Source: an uncultured Halocynthiibacter sp.
GTDB lineage: Bacteria > Pseudomonadota > Alphaproteobacteria > Rhodobacterales > Rhodobacteraceae
DNA: 64,000 bases
Reading direction: 5' to 3'
Assembly: GCA_947503035.1 (NCBI GenBank)
Contig: CANNCD010000001.1
Location: 620,001-684,000, forward strand
Shown here: piece after piece, positions 1 to 10,408 of the stretch
How positions within the stretch are numbered: position 1 is the first letter of the stretch
Layout of the letters: the number at the start of each line of letters is the position of its first letter
The notes under the pieces: model-generated
Databases searched by the model: none
Told to the model about the DNA's origin: nothing
What the model saw: the letters and a program-made list of their open reading frames with translations, nothing else
Position numbers and translations under genes: made by a program

Positions 1-776
1 TGGAACCGTTGATCCACCAGAACCCGAAGGATTTTGGATTGCGTCCCAAGCGGCATATCCGCGATTTCGTCAAAGAACAAAACGCCGCCGTCGGCCTGTT
101 CAAACAGCCCCTTTTCCACACCGCGGTCGGTGCCCTCGACGCCGAACAGAACCTCTTCCATGCGATCCGGTTCGATGGACGCAGAATTCACCACCACAAA
201 CGGCGCACTGGCGCGATCCGAATGGGAATGGATATAACGCGCGGCGACCTCTTTGCCCACACCCGCAGGGCCGGTCAGCATCACGCGGCCGTTGGATTTG
301 GTCACCTTATCAAGGTTGGATTTCAACGTCTTAAACGCCACACATGCGCCGACCATCTCGGTCGCTGGGCCGTCCTGACGTTTCAACGCGATGTTTTCAC
401 GACGCAGGCGCGAAGCCTCCATGGCGCGGGTGATCACCACCATCAGCTGATCGATGTTGAACGGTTTCTCGATGAAATCATAGGCGCCCTGTTTGATCGC
501 AGCGACGGCAATTTCGATATTCCCGTGGCCCGAGATGATCACAATCGGAATATCGGGGTGATCGCGTTTCACGGCCTTAAGGATGTCGATCCCGTCCATG
601 TTGCTATCCTTGAGCCAGATATCAAGGATCATCAGCGCGGGTTTTTCGGCCTCAATCGCCGCCATGCATTCGTCTGAATTGCTGGCAAGGCGCACCGCAA
701 AACCGTCGTCTTTTAGAATGTCACCGATCAACTCGCGGATGTCGCGTTCGTCGTCTGTAATTAGGATGTCACTCAT
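1..776 (-). CDS. ntrX: NtrX nitrogen-assimilation response regulator (C-terminus cut by window edge)
   Basis: This gene encodes the cytoplasmic response regulator partner of the membrane kinase NtrY. About 258 residues are present; the DNA-binding end lies outside the window. The receiver domain (residues 1-120) shows the acidic pocket ITDDERD and the phospho-acceptor region LMILDIWLKDSN. An AAA+ domain follows, with Walker A GPAGVGKE and Walker B VLFFDEIADMP. Where sigma54 activators carry GAFTGA, this protein reads GVEGTDRGVEKGLFE, so contact with sigma54 is unlikely. Its ATG overlaps the ntrY stop in an ATGA arrangement, so the two genes are translationally coupled. Family assignment is firm from domain order and from its place after ntrY. 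Confidence 0.93.
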   Translation of the reverse strand, partial: MSDILITDDERDIRELIGDILKDDGFAVRLASNSDECMAAIEAEKPALMILDIWLKDSNMDGIDILKAVKRDHPDIPIVIISGHGNIEIAVAAIKQGAYDFIEKPFNIDQLMVVITRAMEASRLRRENIALKRQDGPATEMVGACVAFKTLKSNLDKVTKSNGRVMLTGPAGVGKEVAARYIHSHSDRASAPFVVVNSASIEPDRMEEVLFGVEGTDRGVEKGLFEQADGGVLFFDEIADMPLGTQSKILRVLVDQRF

Positions 777-3040
777 ACTGTTGCCTCTGCTTCGTTAACT
801 CTGTCGTCCACAAGGTCCCATTCCATGGGGCCAGGCAGCCAAATTTTTGCCATCGCACCGGCGTGATCGCCGGTATGTTCAACGGGCGCATCCATAAGTT
901 CAAGCGTCCCGCCGTGTTCTTCGATAATCTTCTTCACAATCGGAAGGCCCAGCCCCGTGCCCTTGTCCCGCGTGGTGACATAGGGTTCGAACAACTTGGA
1001 GCGATTTTCCGGCAGACCAATGCCGTTGTCCGCAATTTCGATGCACAGCCCGTCGTTTTCGGCTGCGGCGCGGATGATGACGGCCGGCGTAAATGTGTCG
1101 CCGCGTTTTTCGATACGGGTGTCGGTGGCCTCGCCTGCGTTCTTGATCAGATTTGTCAGGGCCTGTGACAACATCGTGCCGTCAATACTGGCCCATGCTG
1201 TGCCGTCGGGCACATGTGCGTTGAATGTGATGTCGGGGCGTCCCGCGTCCTGCAACAGCACTGCGTCACGGATAATCGCCAGAACGTCTTGGCGTGTGCG
1301 TTCGGGGGCTGGCATGCGCGCGAATTTTGAAAACTCATCAACAATACGTCGTAAGTCGTTGGTTTGACGGATAATAACGTCTGTCATTTGTTCCAGAGTA
1401 TCGCTTTCTTCGCCCAATTTGGGCGCGAATTTCCGTTTGATCCGTTCCGCCGACAATTGGATCGGGGTCAGCGGGTTCTTGATCTCGTGGGCGATACGGC
1501 GGGCCACGTCGCCCCATGCGGCCATTCGCTGGGCGCTGACCAGATCGGTCACGTCATCAAAGGACACAACGAACCCTTCCAGCATGTCATCGGCGTTGCG
1601 CCGCGTGGCCATCCGCACGAGCAGGCTCTCTTGAATACCGTTGCGGGTCACCTGAATTTCCTGCTGGGCGACGTCCCGTTGGCCGTTTTGGATGTGATCA
1701 AACAGCGGACCGAATTCGGGAACCGCAACCGCCAAGTTCATCCGTTCATCCCCCTGATCCGGAAGCGACAACAGGCGTGTCGCGGCCGGGTTCACGAATT
1801 CAACACAGCCTTCGGCGTTCAGACCAACGACGCCCGATGTGATCGAGCTTAGCACCGAGTCAAACAAGCGGCGCTGGGTTTCGGTCAGTTCATTGTTCAC
1901 GATCAATGTATCGCGTTGCGCCCGAAGCGCGCGGGTCATTTGGTTAAAGTATCTGGACAGTTCACCGATTTCATCGTCGCCGCCTTCCTCGAGAACTTGG
2001 ACGTTCAAATCGCCTGCCCCCACACGTTGGGCGGCGCTGGTCAAACGACCCACGGGCTGCGCCAGACGTTCGGCGAACCAAAGACCAAACCAGATCGCCG
2101 CAAGGATCAGAATAAGCGCAAATCCAAGATAGATCAGGCCAAATTCAAATAGGGTCCGTCCCCGCGTTTGTTCGATTTGGTTATAGAGATCAATGGTTTC
2201 GCGGGTCTCATCCAACAGGTTCAGGATTTCACCGTCAACGGTGCGCGACACATAGAGATAGCGATCCACAAAGGCATCAAGACGGATCAGCACCCGAAAT
2301 TCGTTATTGTCCCAGTCGCGAATGATCACGTCTTCGTCGGCGCGCGCGGCGTCCATATCCGCATCACTTGGGCTTTCGAAATCGAACAGATATGAATCGC
2401 GGCCCCGCGCCCGAAGGGCCTTAGAGCCATCGATGACATAGGCCTCTTTCAAACCGCGTTGGACTGCCGCCTGCCCCGATGTCAGTTCCTCGCGCAGCGT
2501 GCCTTCGTCCAACAATGATGTCGCCTGACGACGCAGGTTAAGACGTGCCGCCAAGATACGCGCATCCAGCAAAAGATCTGTTTTCTGTTCTTCTTCATAG
2601 GCCGTCGCAGCAGCAAGCGAGTTGCCAACCACCCGTTGAACGCGTTCGGAAAACCACCCTTCGAGAAGGACGTTCACCGTGAGAACCGCAAAGATCGCCA
2701 CCAACACCGTCGGGATAAGCGCGAGCGCACCAAAAATGCCGGTCAGACGAAGGTGAAGCCGTGAACCCGCCGATTTTGCACGGCGCGCGGCAAACATCCG
2801 CGCCACACGGTGCAGCACCAAAACCGCGACAACCAGCACATAAATAAGGTCGGCCAAGACAACGATTCGAAGCAATGGATCGGTGGAACCGCGATCCAGC
2901 GGGCCCATAACCAAATAGGTCGCAAAGGCCAAAACCGGCGCCAGCAATCCAAGCGCAACGGCCGCCACGCCTTGTACTTGACGCCATCTGCGCAACCGTT
3001 TGAGCCGCGCAGCCGTCGCTTTTCTATTTGAGGTCGCCAC
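773..3040 (-). CDS. ntrY: NtrY membrane sensor histidine kinase
   Basis: NtrY is a membrane-bound sensor kinase that phosphorylates NtrX. The N-terminal third carries several hydrophobic segments (for example GLLAPVLAFATYLV and FGALALIPTVLVAIFAV) and a periplasmic-type loop. Another membrane segment (YLGFALILILAAIWFGLWF) leads into a HAMP region (RLAQPVGRLTSAAQRVGAGDL), a PAS domain, then the kinase core with H-box [20 protein letters not shown] and ATP-binding motifs DNGIGLPE and GTGLGLPIVKKI. I chose a GTG start preceded by GGGGG at 5 nt spacing; an in-frame ATG 36 nt upstream has no clear ribosome-binding site. It is separated from ntrC by about 95 nt and overlaps ntrX by 4 nt. Confidence 0.92.
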   Translation of the reverse strand: MATSNRKATAARLKRLRRWRQVQGVAAVALGLLAPVLAFATYLVMGPLDRGSTDPLLRIVVLADLIYVLVVAVLVLHRVARMFAARRAKSAGSRLHLRLTGIFGALALIPTVLVAIFAVLTVNVLLEGWFSERVQRVVGNSLAAATAYEEEQKTDLLLDARILAARLNLRRQATSLLDEGTLREELTSGQAAVQRGLKEAYVIDGSKALRARGRDSYLFDFESPSDADMDAARADEDVIIRDWDNNEFRVLIRLDAFVDRYLYVSRTVDGEILNLLDETRETIDLYNQIEQTRGRTLFEFGLIYLGFALILILAAIWFGLWFAERLAQPVGRLTSAAQRVGAGDLNVQVLEEGGDDEIGELSRYFNQMTRALRAQRDTLIVNNELTETQRRLFDSVLSSITSGVVGLNAEGCVEFVNPAATRLLSLPDQGDERMNLAVAVPEFGPLFDHIQNGQRDVAQQEIQVTRNGIQESLLVRMATRRNADDMLEGFVVSFDDVTDLVSAQRMAAWGDVARRIAHEIKNPLTPIQLSAERIKRKFAPKLGEESDTLEQMTDVIIRQTNDLRRIVDEFSKFARMPAPERTRQDVLAIIRDAVLLQDAGRPDITFNAHVPDGTAWASIDGTMLSQALTNLIKNAGEATDTRIEKRGDTFTPAVIIRAAAENDGLCIEIADNGIGLPENRSKLFEPYVTTRDKGTGLGLPIVKKIIEEHGGTLELMDAPVEHTGDHAGAMAKIWLPGPMEWDLVDDRVNEAEATV

Positions 3041-3135
3041 AGCACCCCCAAGATATATACATGCCCTGCATGTCAAACCGCCCTATATGGTGGTCCTGAT
3101 CGGGTGATACCGATACGCCACGTTGTGTTGCTGTT

Positions 3136-4512
3136 TTACATCAACTTACGGCGGCGTGTCACGTAGATATCTAGGTCGGTGATCTTTTTGCGCAAAGTAT
3201 TGCGGTTTATTCCAAGAAGATCGGCGCATTTGGCCTGATTTCCGCCGGTCGCATCCAAGGCAATCTCGATCAAAGGCATTTCGACCTCGCGCAGAATCCG
3301 TTGATACAGACCAGGGGGCGGCAACACCCCGCCGTGCAGATCAAAGTAGCGACGCAAATGGGTGCCGACGGAGGCAGAAAGTTGGTCGTTCTCGACGCTA
3401 CCGCCATCGATTGGGTCAACGGCGGGCTGGTTGCCCAGCACAAATTCGACCTCGGACTTGGTGATTTCCTCTTCGATGCTGGTCACGACCAAACGGCGCA
3501 CGGCATTCTCAAGCTGGCGCACGTTCCCCGGCCAGCTATAGTTGCGCACCATTTCAAGGGCGTCCTCTGACAGTACCTTTTTCGAGGCGCCATCGCGTTC
3601 GGCGCGACCAAAGAAATGTTCGGCCAGCAACGGGATATCATCAACCCGTTCGCGCAACGCAGGCACATGAACGGTCACGCCAGACAGCCGATAAAACAGA
3701 TCCTGACGGAACTGACCGCCCTCCATTTTATGCATCAGATCGGCCTGCGACGACGCCATGATCCGCGGCGCATTGTCGGTGAAACTGTCGAGCATCCGCA
3801 CGATCCGGCTTTGGGTTTCTTCGCTCAGATCACCGATTTCATCAAATAGGATCGATCCCCCCTTGGCGCGCGCGATAATGGTTGCGGGACCATCCATCCC
3901 CTCCATGTCGGCGGCACTTGCGACGACAAACGGCTGGGTCCGGCGGTCGGAAAAATCGTGGATCGCGCGGGCAATTAGGCTTTTGCCGGTGCCGCTTTCG
4001 CCGGTGATCATCACGGGCAAATCGGTGTTCATCACACGTGCTACCAGACGATAAAGCGCCTGCATTTGTGGGGTACGCCCCACCATTGGCAGATCTTCGG
4101 ATTCGGTTACATCTGGCGCTGACGCTGGTTGCGGGTTTGGATTGCGACGTTTGATTTCCAAACCACGCGCCGCGCGTTTCATCAAATCCGGCAGATCAAA
4201 CGGTTTCGGTAGGTAATCGTACGCCTCGGCCTCGGCGGCCTGAATGGCCGTCATAATGGTGTTCTGCGCCGAAATCACGATCACCGGCAAACCGGGGCGG
4301 TCCAGATTGATTTTTGGCAACATCTCAAGCCCGTTTCCGTCGGGCATCATCACGTCGGTGATCACCAGATCACCCTTGCCCTCTTGGACCCAGCGCATCA
4401 GCGTGGTGAGTGACGACGTCGCGTGAACCTTACAGCCCGCGCGCGTCAGAGCCTGTGTCAAAACAGTTCGAATGGTGCGGTCGTCGTCCGCGACAAGTAC
4501 AGTACCGTCCAT
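3136..4512 (-). CDS. ntrC: NtrC nitrogen response regulator, GAFTGA-less type
   Basis: This is the transcription activator of the NtrB/NtrC nitrogen-control pair, 458 residues. It has a receiver domain with the acceptor region [12 protein letters not shown], an AAA+ domain with Walker A GESGTGKS and Walker [10 protein letters not shown], and a C-terminal Fis-type helix-turn-helix ([20 protein letters not shown]). The segment between the Walker motifs reads [19 protein letters not shown] and lacks GAFTGA. In Rhodobacter capsulatus, NtrC without this motif activates the sigma70 polymerase; inferring the same here is reasonable. It follows ntrB with no intergenic base, in the dusB-ntrB-ntrC order known from Rhodobacter. 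Confidence 0.95.
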   Translation of the reverse strand: MDGTVLVADDDRTIRTVLTQALTRAGCKVHATSSLTTLMRWVQEGKGDLVITDVMMPDGNGLEMLPKINLDRPGLPVIVISAQNTIMTAIQAAEAEAYDYLPKPFDLPDLMKRAARGLEIKRRNPNPQPASAPDVTESEDLPMVGRTPQMQALYRLVARVMNTDLPVMITGESGTGKSLIARAIHDFSDRRTQPFVVASAADMEGMDGPATIIARAKGGSILFDEIGDLSEETQSRIVRMLDSFTDNAPRIMASSQADLMHKMEGGQFRQDLFYRLSGVTVHVPALRERVDDIPLLAEHFFGRAERDGASKKVLSEDALEMVRNYSWPGNVRQLENAVRRLVVTSIEEEITKSEVEFVLGNQPAVDPIDGGSVENDQLSASVGTHLRRYFDLHGGVLPPPGLYQRILREVEMPLIEIALDATGGNQAKCADLLGINRNTLRKKITDLDIYVTRRRKLM

Positions 4513-5583
4513 CTATTTTACCTCGAGATTTTTAGGGGCAACAGGAAGAGAAATTCGAAACACGGTGCGGCCCGGTGCGCTATCGACGGCGATCCAGCCG
4601 TTGTGTTCAGAAATGATTTTGGAAACAAGCGCAAGACCAAGGCCAGTGCCGTTCTCGCGCCCAGAAATGAAGGGGTCAAACACATCGGCGGCAATCGCGG
4701 GCGGAATGCCCGGGCCATCATCGATGATTTCAATTTGAAGCGGCACCGACCCCGACCCATCGACGCGACGCAGGCGCATGGCGTTTTCATAAAAGGTCCG
4801 AATGGTGATCTGACCGCCCATAAGGTTCGCCTCGGAGGCGTTCTTAAGCAGGTTCAAGAACACTTGTTGAAGCTGATCCGCGTCGGCGAATGTCGGTGGC
4901 AATGACGGATCATAGCGTTCGATGATCTTCATATGCGCGCCGAACCCGACGCTGGCCGAACGACGTGCCCGATCCAAAACATCGTGGATATTCACCGCGT
5001 TACACTGCGGCTTTAAGACGTTACCGAATTGTTCAACTTGGCCTAACAAATTGATAATACGGCGGCTTTCTTCGACGATCAGGTCGGTCATTTCCTGATC
5101 TTCGGGGGACAGGTTCATCGACAACAACTGGGCCGCGCCGGTGATCCCCGCAAGGGGGTTCTTGATTTCATGAGCCAACATTTCGGCCATGCCAATCGCG
5201 GAATTCGCGCTTGATTTAACGGAATGGGATCGGCCCAGACGTCCTGCGATCTGACGCGGTTCAATCAACAACAGAACCTCTCCATCACTGCCTTCGACGG
5301 GGGCCATTTGGATGTTACATTGCATTGGAGAGCGTTCGCCGCTTCCGACATCTACGTCATTGATAAACAGCGGTGAATCGTCCTGACGTACCCGATTAAA
5401 GGACCGGTCAAGCGGCGCATCAATCATCACTTTGTCGAAAACCGGCGCCCCATGCAAAGCCTTGGCCGAGGCATTCAGGAACGACTCGGCGGCCGAATTT
5501 GTTTTTGAAATCAGATCATTTTTGTCCAAAATTAACGCCGGAATTGGGAGGGAATTCCAAAGCGCTGTGTCTGTTGACGTCAT
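4513..5583 (-). CDS. ntrB: NtrB (NRII) two-component sensor kinase
   Basis: NtrB is the soluble histidine kinase/phosphatase that controls NtrC and normally responds to the PII protein. The 356-residue protein has an N-terminal PAS-like sensor region (about 1-115), the phospho-acceptor motif [20 protein letters not shown] (about 135-155) and an ATPase region with N-box [11 protein letters not shown]1 box DDGPGIPP and G2 box [10 protein letters not shown]. No membrane segment is present. Its ATG overlaps the dusB stop by 4 nt and its stop abuts the ntrC start, so it sits in the middle of a tightly coupled operon. Confidence 0.95.
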   Translation of the reverse strand: MTSTDTALWNSLPIPALILDKNDLISKTNSAAESFLNASAKALHGAPVFDKVMIDAPLDRSFNRVRQDDSPLFINDVDVGSGERSPMQCNIQMAPVEGSDGEVLLLIEPRQIAGRLGRSHSVKSSANSAIGMAEMLAHEIKNPLAGITGAAQLLSMNLSPEDQEMTDLIVEESRRIINLLGQVEQFGNVLKPQCNAVNIHDVLDRARRSASVGFGAHMKIIERYDPSLPPTFADADQLQQVFLNLLKNASEANLMGGQITIRTFYENAMRLRRVDGSGSVPLQIEIIDDGPGIPPAIAADVFDPFISGRENGTGLGLALVSKIISEHNGWIAVDSAPGRTVFRISLPVAPKNLEVK

Positions 5584-6599
5584 GCGACACCTTCATGTTC
5601 TGTCCCCAAGGCATCGCGCAAAAGAACGATCACCTGAGCGGGGGATTTTTCGGTTAATATTGATTTACGAAGGGCCATGGGCGTTTTTGCCCCGTCCATG
5701 TACCATCCGAGATGTTTGCGGGCGACGCGATTGCCAAGCTCGGCGCCGTAAAAGGCGATCATCGCCTCGTAATGTTCGATGGCGATGTCGGTCAGATCGT
5801 CCCCTTTGGGGATGTCGGGCGCGGCTGTGCCATATAATTCATGCGCGACTTGGGCCAGTTTCCACGGCGCACCCTGTGCGCCGCGGCCAATCATCACCCC
5901 ATCGGCACCGGACAGGCGCAACGCCTCGCGCGCATCATCGGTGGTGACGATATCGCCGTTTGCGATGACGGGAATGGACACGGCGTCTTTGACGTTTTTG
6001 ATCGCGGCCCAATCGGCGCGGCCCTTATAGAACTGACAACGGGTGCGACCGTGGATCACGATCATCTTAATGCCAGCGTTTTCGGCGCGCCCCGCAAGGT
6101 CCGCCGCGTTCAACAGGTTGTCATCCCAGCCAAGCCGCGTTTTCAACGTTACAGGCACATCCACGGCATTGGCCACCGCATCGATCAACGTAAGCGCGTG
6201 GTCCAGATCCTTAAGCAAGGCGGAGCCGGAATAGCCGTTCACCACCTTTTTCGCGGGGCAGCCCATGTTGATGTCGATCATTCGCGCGCCGTTTGCCGCG
6301 ACCATGCGCGCGGCCTCGGCCATCCAATGGGCTTCGCGTCCGGCCAATTGCACGGATGTATTGCCGCCGGTCACGTTCAATTCCGCCCGTTCGCGCACGC
6401 CTGGTTTGGCCTGAACCATCTCTTGGCTGGCGACCATTTCGCTCACCACGAGGCCCGCGCCGAATTTCGACACCAGATTGCGAAAGGGCAAATCTGTGAT
6501 ACCGGCCAGTGGGGCCAGAAATACCGCGGGGTTGAGTTCTATGTTTGCCAGACGAATGGTCAATTGCCTAATCCTTGTGCATATCTCATTGGTAGTCAT
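5580..6599 (-). CDS. dusB: tRNA-dihydrouridine synthase (NifR3/DusB)
   Basis: The product is an FMN enzyme that reduces uridine to dihydrouridine in tRNA. The TIM barrel opens with [14 protein letters not shown], followed by the catalytic-cysteine motif [19 protein letters not shown], the lysine motif TLKTRLGW, the phosphate-binding HGRTR and [10 protein letters not shown]. Length (339 aa) fits the family. Several starts are possible: the ATG used here has a poor ribosome-binding site, whereas an in-frame TTG at about 6563 is preceded by AGGATTAGG. In Rhodobacter this gene is the historical nifR3, first gene of the ntrBC operon, exactly as seen here. Confidence 0.93.
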   Translation of the reverse strand: MTTNEICTRIRQLTIRLANIELNPAVFLAPLAGITDLPFRNLVSKFGAGLVVSEMVASQEMVQAKPGVRERAELNVTGGNTSVQLAGREAHWMAEAARMVAANGARMIDINMGCPAKKVVNGYSGSALLKDLDHALTLIDAVANAVDVPVTLKTRLGWDDNLLNAADLAGRAENAGIKMIVIHGRTRCQFYKGRADWAAIKNVKDAVSIPVIANGDIVTTDDAREALRLSGADGVMIGRGAQGAPWKLAQVAHELYGTAAPDIPKGDDLTDIAIEHYEAMIAFYGAELGNRVARKHLGWYMDGAKTPMALRKSILTEKSPAQVIVLLRDALGTEHEGVA

Positions 6600-6748
6600 G
6601 AGGTTTGGGAATCACAATTAATCAATGCCTAAAAATCAGGCCTAATCGCGATATGCGTAAATATTAGGCAAAAACACCCCCGATAAACACCCCCATTGTC
6701 AGTCGGATCAGCAAAGCCTAGATAGATTGCAGGAAAAAAGAGGCAGAT

Positions 6749-7897
6749 ATGACCGTAACCGCAGTGATCGTCGCCGCAGGCCGTGGCACAAGAATGGGCA
6801 GTGAGACCCCGAAACAGTATCATATGCTGAATGGTGCGTCGGTTTTGGCACGGACAATTGAACGGTTTGTTAATCATTCATCCGTCTCCGATGTGGTTGT
6901 TGTGATTCACCGTGATGACGATGCGCTGTTCGATGAACGGGTGGGGCTACGCAGTCGTGTGAACGTCGTCTATGGCGGCGACACGCGTGGGCAATCGGTC
7001 AAGAACGGTTTGGACGCTGTGACCACCGATCTGGTTCTTATTCACGACGGGGCGCGGGCCTCGGTTTCGGAGGGCATCATCGACGGGGTGATTGATGCGC
7101 TTGCGGATCACGTTGCTGCGGCCCCTGCGGTTCCGGTGACCGATGCGCTTTGGCGTGGCGACGATAACCACGTGACGGGCACGGCTGATCGCGATGGGTT
7201 ATATCGTGCGCAGACGCCCCAAGGGTTCCACACCAATGCCATTCGCGCCGCCTATGCCCAAGATACCGGCAGTGCCGCCGATGATGTGGCCGTTGCGCGC
7301 GCAGCAGGCATTGACGTCCGTATTACGGCGGGCGATGACGATAACATTAAACTAACCACGCAGCCGGACTTTGCCCGCGCCGCGCGTGTTCTCGATGAAA
7401 AGGCAGCGATGATGGATATTCGGCTTGGCAATGGCTATGACGTGCACCGGTTTGGCGACGGGGATCATGTGGTTCTCTGTGGGGTCAAGGTTCCGTTTGA
7501 TCGCGGACTTCAGGGGCATTCCGATGCCGACGTTGGGATGCACGCGGTGACCGACGCGATTTACGGAGCGCTGGCGATGGGTGACATCGGCCAACATTTC
7601 CCGCCCTCTGATATGCAATGGAAGGGCGCGGCCAGCCATATTTTCCTTGAACATGCCGTCGCACTGGCCGCCGAGCACGGCTTCACCATTTCCAACATCG
7701 ACTGTACGCTTGTCTGTGAGCAGCCCAAGATCGGCCCGCACTCCGTGGCGATGCGCACCGAAATGGCGCGGATCATGGGGATGGATGTGACACGGGTAAG
7801 CGTTAAGGCAACCACAAGCGAACGTCTGGGCTTTACCGGACGCAAAGAAGGGATCGCGGCGATTGCGACCGCGACCTTGATCAAAGGCGGAGCATAA
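6749..7897 (+). CDS. ispDF: Bifunctional IspD/IspF isoprenoid enzyme
   Basis: This fused enzyme carries two steps of the MEP (non-mevalonate) isoprenoid pathway: CDP-ME synthesis (IspD) and MEcPP synthesis (IspF). Residues 1-220 are IspD, with the nucleotide-binding loop [17 protein letters not shown] and HDGARASVS. Residues 225-382 are IspF, starting at [12 protein letters not shown] with the metal ligands D-x-H, then [16 protein letters not shown] and the C-terminal [17 protein letters not shown]. Fusion of the two is usual in many alphaproteobacteria. The start has upstream AGGAAAAAAGAGG. It faces away from dusB across a 149-nt promoter region and is followed after 3 nt by pgpA. Confidence 0.96.
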   Translation: MTVTAVIVAAGRGTRMGSETPKQYHMLNGASVLARTIERFVNHSSVSDVVVVIHRDDDALFDERVGLRSRVNVVYGGDTRGQSVKNGLDAVTTDLVLIHDGARASVSEGIIDGVIDALADHVAAAPAVPVTDALWRGDDNHVTGTADRDGLYRAQTPQGFHTNAIRAAYAQDTGSAADDVAVARAAGIDVRITAGDDDNIKLTTQPDFARAARVLDEKAAMMDIRLGNGYDVHRFGDGDHVVLCGVKVPFDRGLQGHSDADVGMHAVTDAIYGALAMGDIGQHFPPSDMQWKGAASHIFLEHAVALAAEHGFTISNIDCTLVCEQPKIGPHSVAMRTEMARIMGMDVTRVSVKATTSERLGFTGRKEGIAAIATATLIKGGA

Positions 7898-7900
7898 TCC

Positions 7901-8404
7901 ATGAGCACGACAGTAACCAAAATGATCGCGACGTTCTTTGGCGCGGGTCTGTTGAAGCCGGCACCAGGGACATGGGGGTCACTGGCCGCCCTGCCCGCGT
8001 TTTGGGTGTTGCATGTGGTTGGCGGATTTCCGTTGGTGGTGGTTGCCACCATCGCGGCCTATTTCATCGGGGTCTGGGCGACGAAACGTGAAACCGCCGG
8101 TAAGGACAATCACGACCCAAGCGAAATCGTGATCGACGAGGTCGTGGGCCAATGGATCGCCCTTTGGCCTTTGTCATTTGGCGCGGCGCATGTTGGCGCG
8201 AATGTTCTGGCGCTTTATCCTGGGTGGATCGTGGGTTTTGCGTTGTTCCGTCTGTTTGATATCACCAAATGGGGGCCGGTTGGCTGGGCCGACAAGCGTA
8301 ATGATGCGACCGGCGTGATGCTGGATGACGTGATCGCGGGTATCTTTGCCGCCATCGGTGTGATCATCTTTGCGGTGCTCTATCACGTTGTGATCCTCGC
8401 ATGA
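7901..8404 (+). CDS. pgpA: Phosphatidylglycerophosphatase A
   Basis: PgpA removes the phosphate of phosphatidylglycerophosphate in the inner membrane to make phosphatidylglycerol. The 167-aa protein shows the family signature FFGAGLLKPAPGTWGSLAALP near the N-terminus, the acidic motif DPSEIVIDEVVGQWIAL, and the segment LFRLFDITKWGPVGWADKR. About four hydrophobic stretches are visible. It begins 3 nt after ispDF and overlaps cinA by 4 nt (ATGA), so the three genes are probably one transcript. Confidence 0.93.
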   Translation: MSTTVTKMIATFFGAGLLKPAPGTWGSLAALPAFWVLHVVGGFPLVVVATIAAYFIGVWATKRETAGKDNHDPSEIVIDEVVGQWIALWPLSFGAAHVGANVLALYPGWIVGFALFRLFDITKWGPVGWADKRNDATGVMLDDVIAGIFAAIGVIIFAVLYHVVILA

Positions 8405-8877
8405 GCGCCAAGGATCTGGTCGCCCTTGCCCGCGAACGCGGCGTTGTGATCGCCACCGCCGAGAGCTGTACCGGTGGTATGGTGTCGGCGGCGATCACCG
8501 ATGTTGCTGGGTCAAGCGCGGTGTTGGATCGGGGCTTTGTCACCTATTCTAATGAGGCCAAGATCGAAATGCTGGGCGTGCGCGCCAAGACCATCGCCGA
8601 TCATGGCGCCGTGTCGCGACAAGTGGCGATTGATATGGCGTTGGGCGCGGTTGCGCAGTCAAACGCCGGTTTCGCCGTGTCGATCACCGGCATCGCCGGC
8701 CCGGGCGGCAGTGACCATAAACCAGAGGGGCGCGTTTGTTTCGCAGTCGCCCAAGGCGACCACATCCGACGTCTGGAACAGGTTGATTTCGGCGCGCTGG
8801 GCCGTGAAAATGTGCGTATCGCAGCACGAGACCACGCAATTGCAGCATTGATCGACTGCATTTCTCATTTCGATTAA
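8401..8877 (+). CDS. CinA C-terminal-type amidohydrolase (PncC-like)
   Basis: The 158-aa protein equals the C-terminal domain of CinA. In characterised members this domain is nicotinamide-nucleotide amidohydrolase, which recycles NMN to nicotinate mononucleotide. Diagnostic motifs are TAESCTGGMVSAAITDVAGSS, the YSNEAKIEMLGV segment and SITGIAGPGG. The N-terminal molybdopterin-binding-like domain of full CinA is absent, which is common for stand-alone PncC. It starts inside the end of pgpA. Activity on NMN is inferred from the family. Confidence 0.9.
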   Translation: MSAKDLVALARERGVVIATAESCTGGMVSAAITDVAGSSAVLDRGFVTYSNEAKIEMLGVRAKTIADHGAVSRQVAIDMALGAVAQSNAGFAVSITGIAGPGGSDHKPEGRVCFAVAQGDHIRRLEQVDFGALGRENVRIAARDHAIAALIDCISHFD

Positions 8878-9031
8878 TTTTACAACAAATACCACAAATA
8901 TAGCGTATTTATTAATCAAATACCAAACTGCCCGCAATTTAATCACCCTGAATCCCACATTGCCCCTTTATTGGACGGTTCATTTTCGCTTTCTGCACAA
9001 CGAATAATCATTGTGACCTATGGAGAGCGTT

Positions 9032-10210
9032 ATGAACGGAGCTGATACAGCTTGGATACTCGTGGCCACGGCGTTGGTGTTATTTATGACATTGCCCGGG
9101 CTTGCCCTTTTTTACGGCGGCCTTGTGCGCGCCCGCAACGTGTTGTCGGTGTTTATGCACTGTTTCGCGATTGCCTGCCTGATGAGCGTGCTTTGGCTTG
9201 TCATTGGCTATTCCATCGCGTTCGGCGACGGCAACGCATATTGGGGCGGTCTTGGTAAGATGTTCCTGAACGGCGTCACCGCAGAGAGCCTGTCTGGCAC
9301 CCTGCCCGAAGTTCTTTTCTTTGCCTTCCAGATGACATTCGCGATCATCACGCCCGCGCTTATCGTTGGGGCCTATGTTGAACGTATTGGCTTTACCTTC
9401 GTTATGGTGTTCTCGGGTCTTTGGATGCTGATCTGTTATGCGCCTGTGGTGCATTGGATCTGGGGCGGCGGCATGATGGCCGACGGTGGCATCTTCGGCG
9501 AAACCGGCGTTAAGGATTTCGCAGGCGGTATCGTTGTGCACGAAACGGCCGGTCTTGCGGCGCTTGTGATTGCTATCATGTTGGGTGCCCGCAAGGTGCA
9601 AAACAAACCACCGCATAACCCCGGTTACGTGATGATCGGCGCGGCGATGCTTTGGGTCGGTTGGTTCGGCTTTAACGGCGGCTCCCAGCTTGCGGCGGAC
9701 GGCGGCGCGGCGATGGCCCTGACCGTGACGCATATCTCGGCGGCGACCGCGTCTTTGACATGGGCCCTGTGGGAGCGCGTGAAATACGGCAAATCATCCT
9801 TGGTTGGTCTGGTGACCGGTACCATCGCGGGCCTTGCGTCCATCACACCGGCATCGGGTTGGGTGTCTCCGGTTGAGGCCTTGATCATCGGCGCAATCGC
9901 CGGCGTTGGCTGTCAAGAAGCGGTGAACCTGATCCGCAACGTGTTCAAAATCGACGACACGCTTGATGTCTTCGCGGTGCACGGTGTTGGCGGTATCTTC
10001 GGCACCATCATGATCGCAGTCCTCGGCTATGGCGCATGGGTTGCCCAGCTGGGTGCGCTCGCCATCGTCGGTGTCTTTACCATCGTCGTGACGGTGATCT
10101 TGGTCAAAGTCGTTTCCCTCTTCACACCGCTTCGCGTGTCAGAAGAAGACGAAACAACCGGCCTCGACCTTGCCGCTCATGGCGAACGGGCCTACGACAT
10201 CACGTCGTAA
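9032..10210 (+). CDS. amtB: AmtB-type ammonium transporter
   Basis: This inner-membrane channel for ammonium has about 11 hydrophobic segments in 392 residues. Pore features are visible: GGLVRARNVLSV early on, the DFAGGIVVHETAGLAAL segment holding the conserved Asp and the first pore His, and FAVHGVGGIFGTI holding the second His. I start at the ATG preceded by GGAGAG at 5 nt, rather than the ATG 12 nt upstream that overlaps that ribosome-binding site. No glnK-like PII gene lies directly upstream, which differs from the usual glnK-amtB pair. A strong terminator follows. Nitrogen control through NtrC is likely but no site was proven. Confidence 0.95.
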   Translation: MNGADTAWILVATALVLFMTLPGLALFYGGLVRARNVLSVFMHCFAIACLMSVLWLVIGYSIAFGDGNAYWGGLGKMFLNGVTAESLSGTLPEVLFFAFQMTFAIITPALIVGAYVERIGFTFVMVFSGLWMLICYAPVVHWIWGGGMMADGGIFGETGVKDFAGGIVVHETAGLAALVIAIMLGARKVQNKPPHNPGYVMIGAAMLWVGWFGFNGGSQLAADGGAAMALTVTHISAATASLTWALWERVKYGKSSLVGLVTGTIAGLASITPASGWVSPVEALIIGAIAGVGCQEAVNLIRNVFKIDDTLDVFAVHGVGGIFGTIMIAVLGYGAWVAQLGALAIVGVFTIVVTVILVKVVSLFTPLRVSEEDETTGLDLAAHGERAYDITS

Positions 10211-10230
10211 AACGACATCGATATCAATTC

Positions 10231-10260
10231 AAAGGGCGATCTTCGGGTCGCCCTTTTTTT
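10231..10260 (+). terminator. Rho-independent terminator after amtB
   Basis: The stem AAAGGGCGA pairs with TCGCCCTTT around a short loop and runs into a string of T residues, 20 nt after the amtB stop. Confidence 0.9.
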
Positions 10261-10408
10261 GTTTGTAGGCGACCCAACCTCAACCACCACAGACCGACCA
10301 GAAGCGGAGTCATAGTGAAGCGTGCCTCGGATCGACGTTTATACAGGGTTACGCGCGCAGGAATGAAGGGAACGGTTGCGTGCCCGCCAGACGAGTCGCC
10401 GTCCTGAA

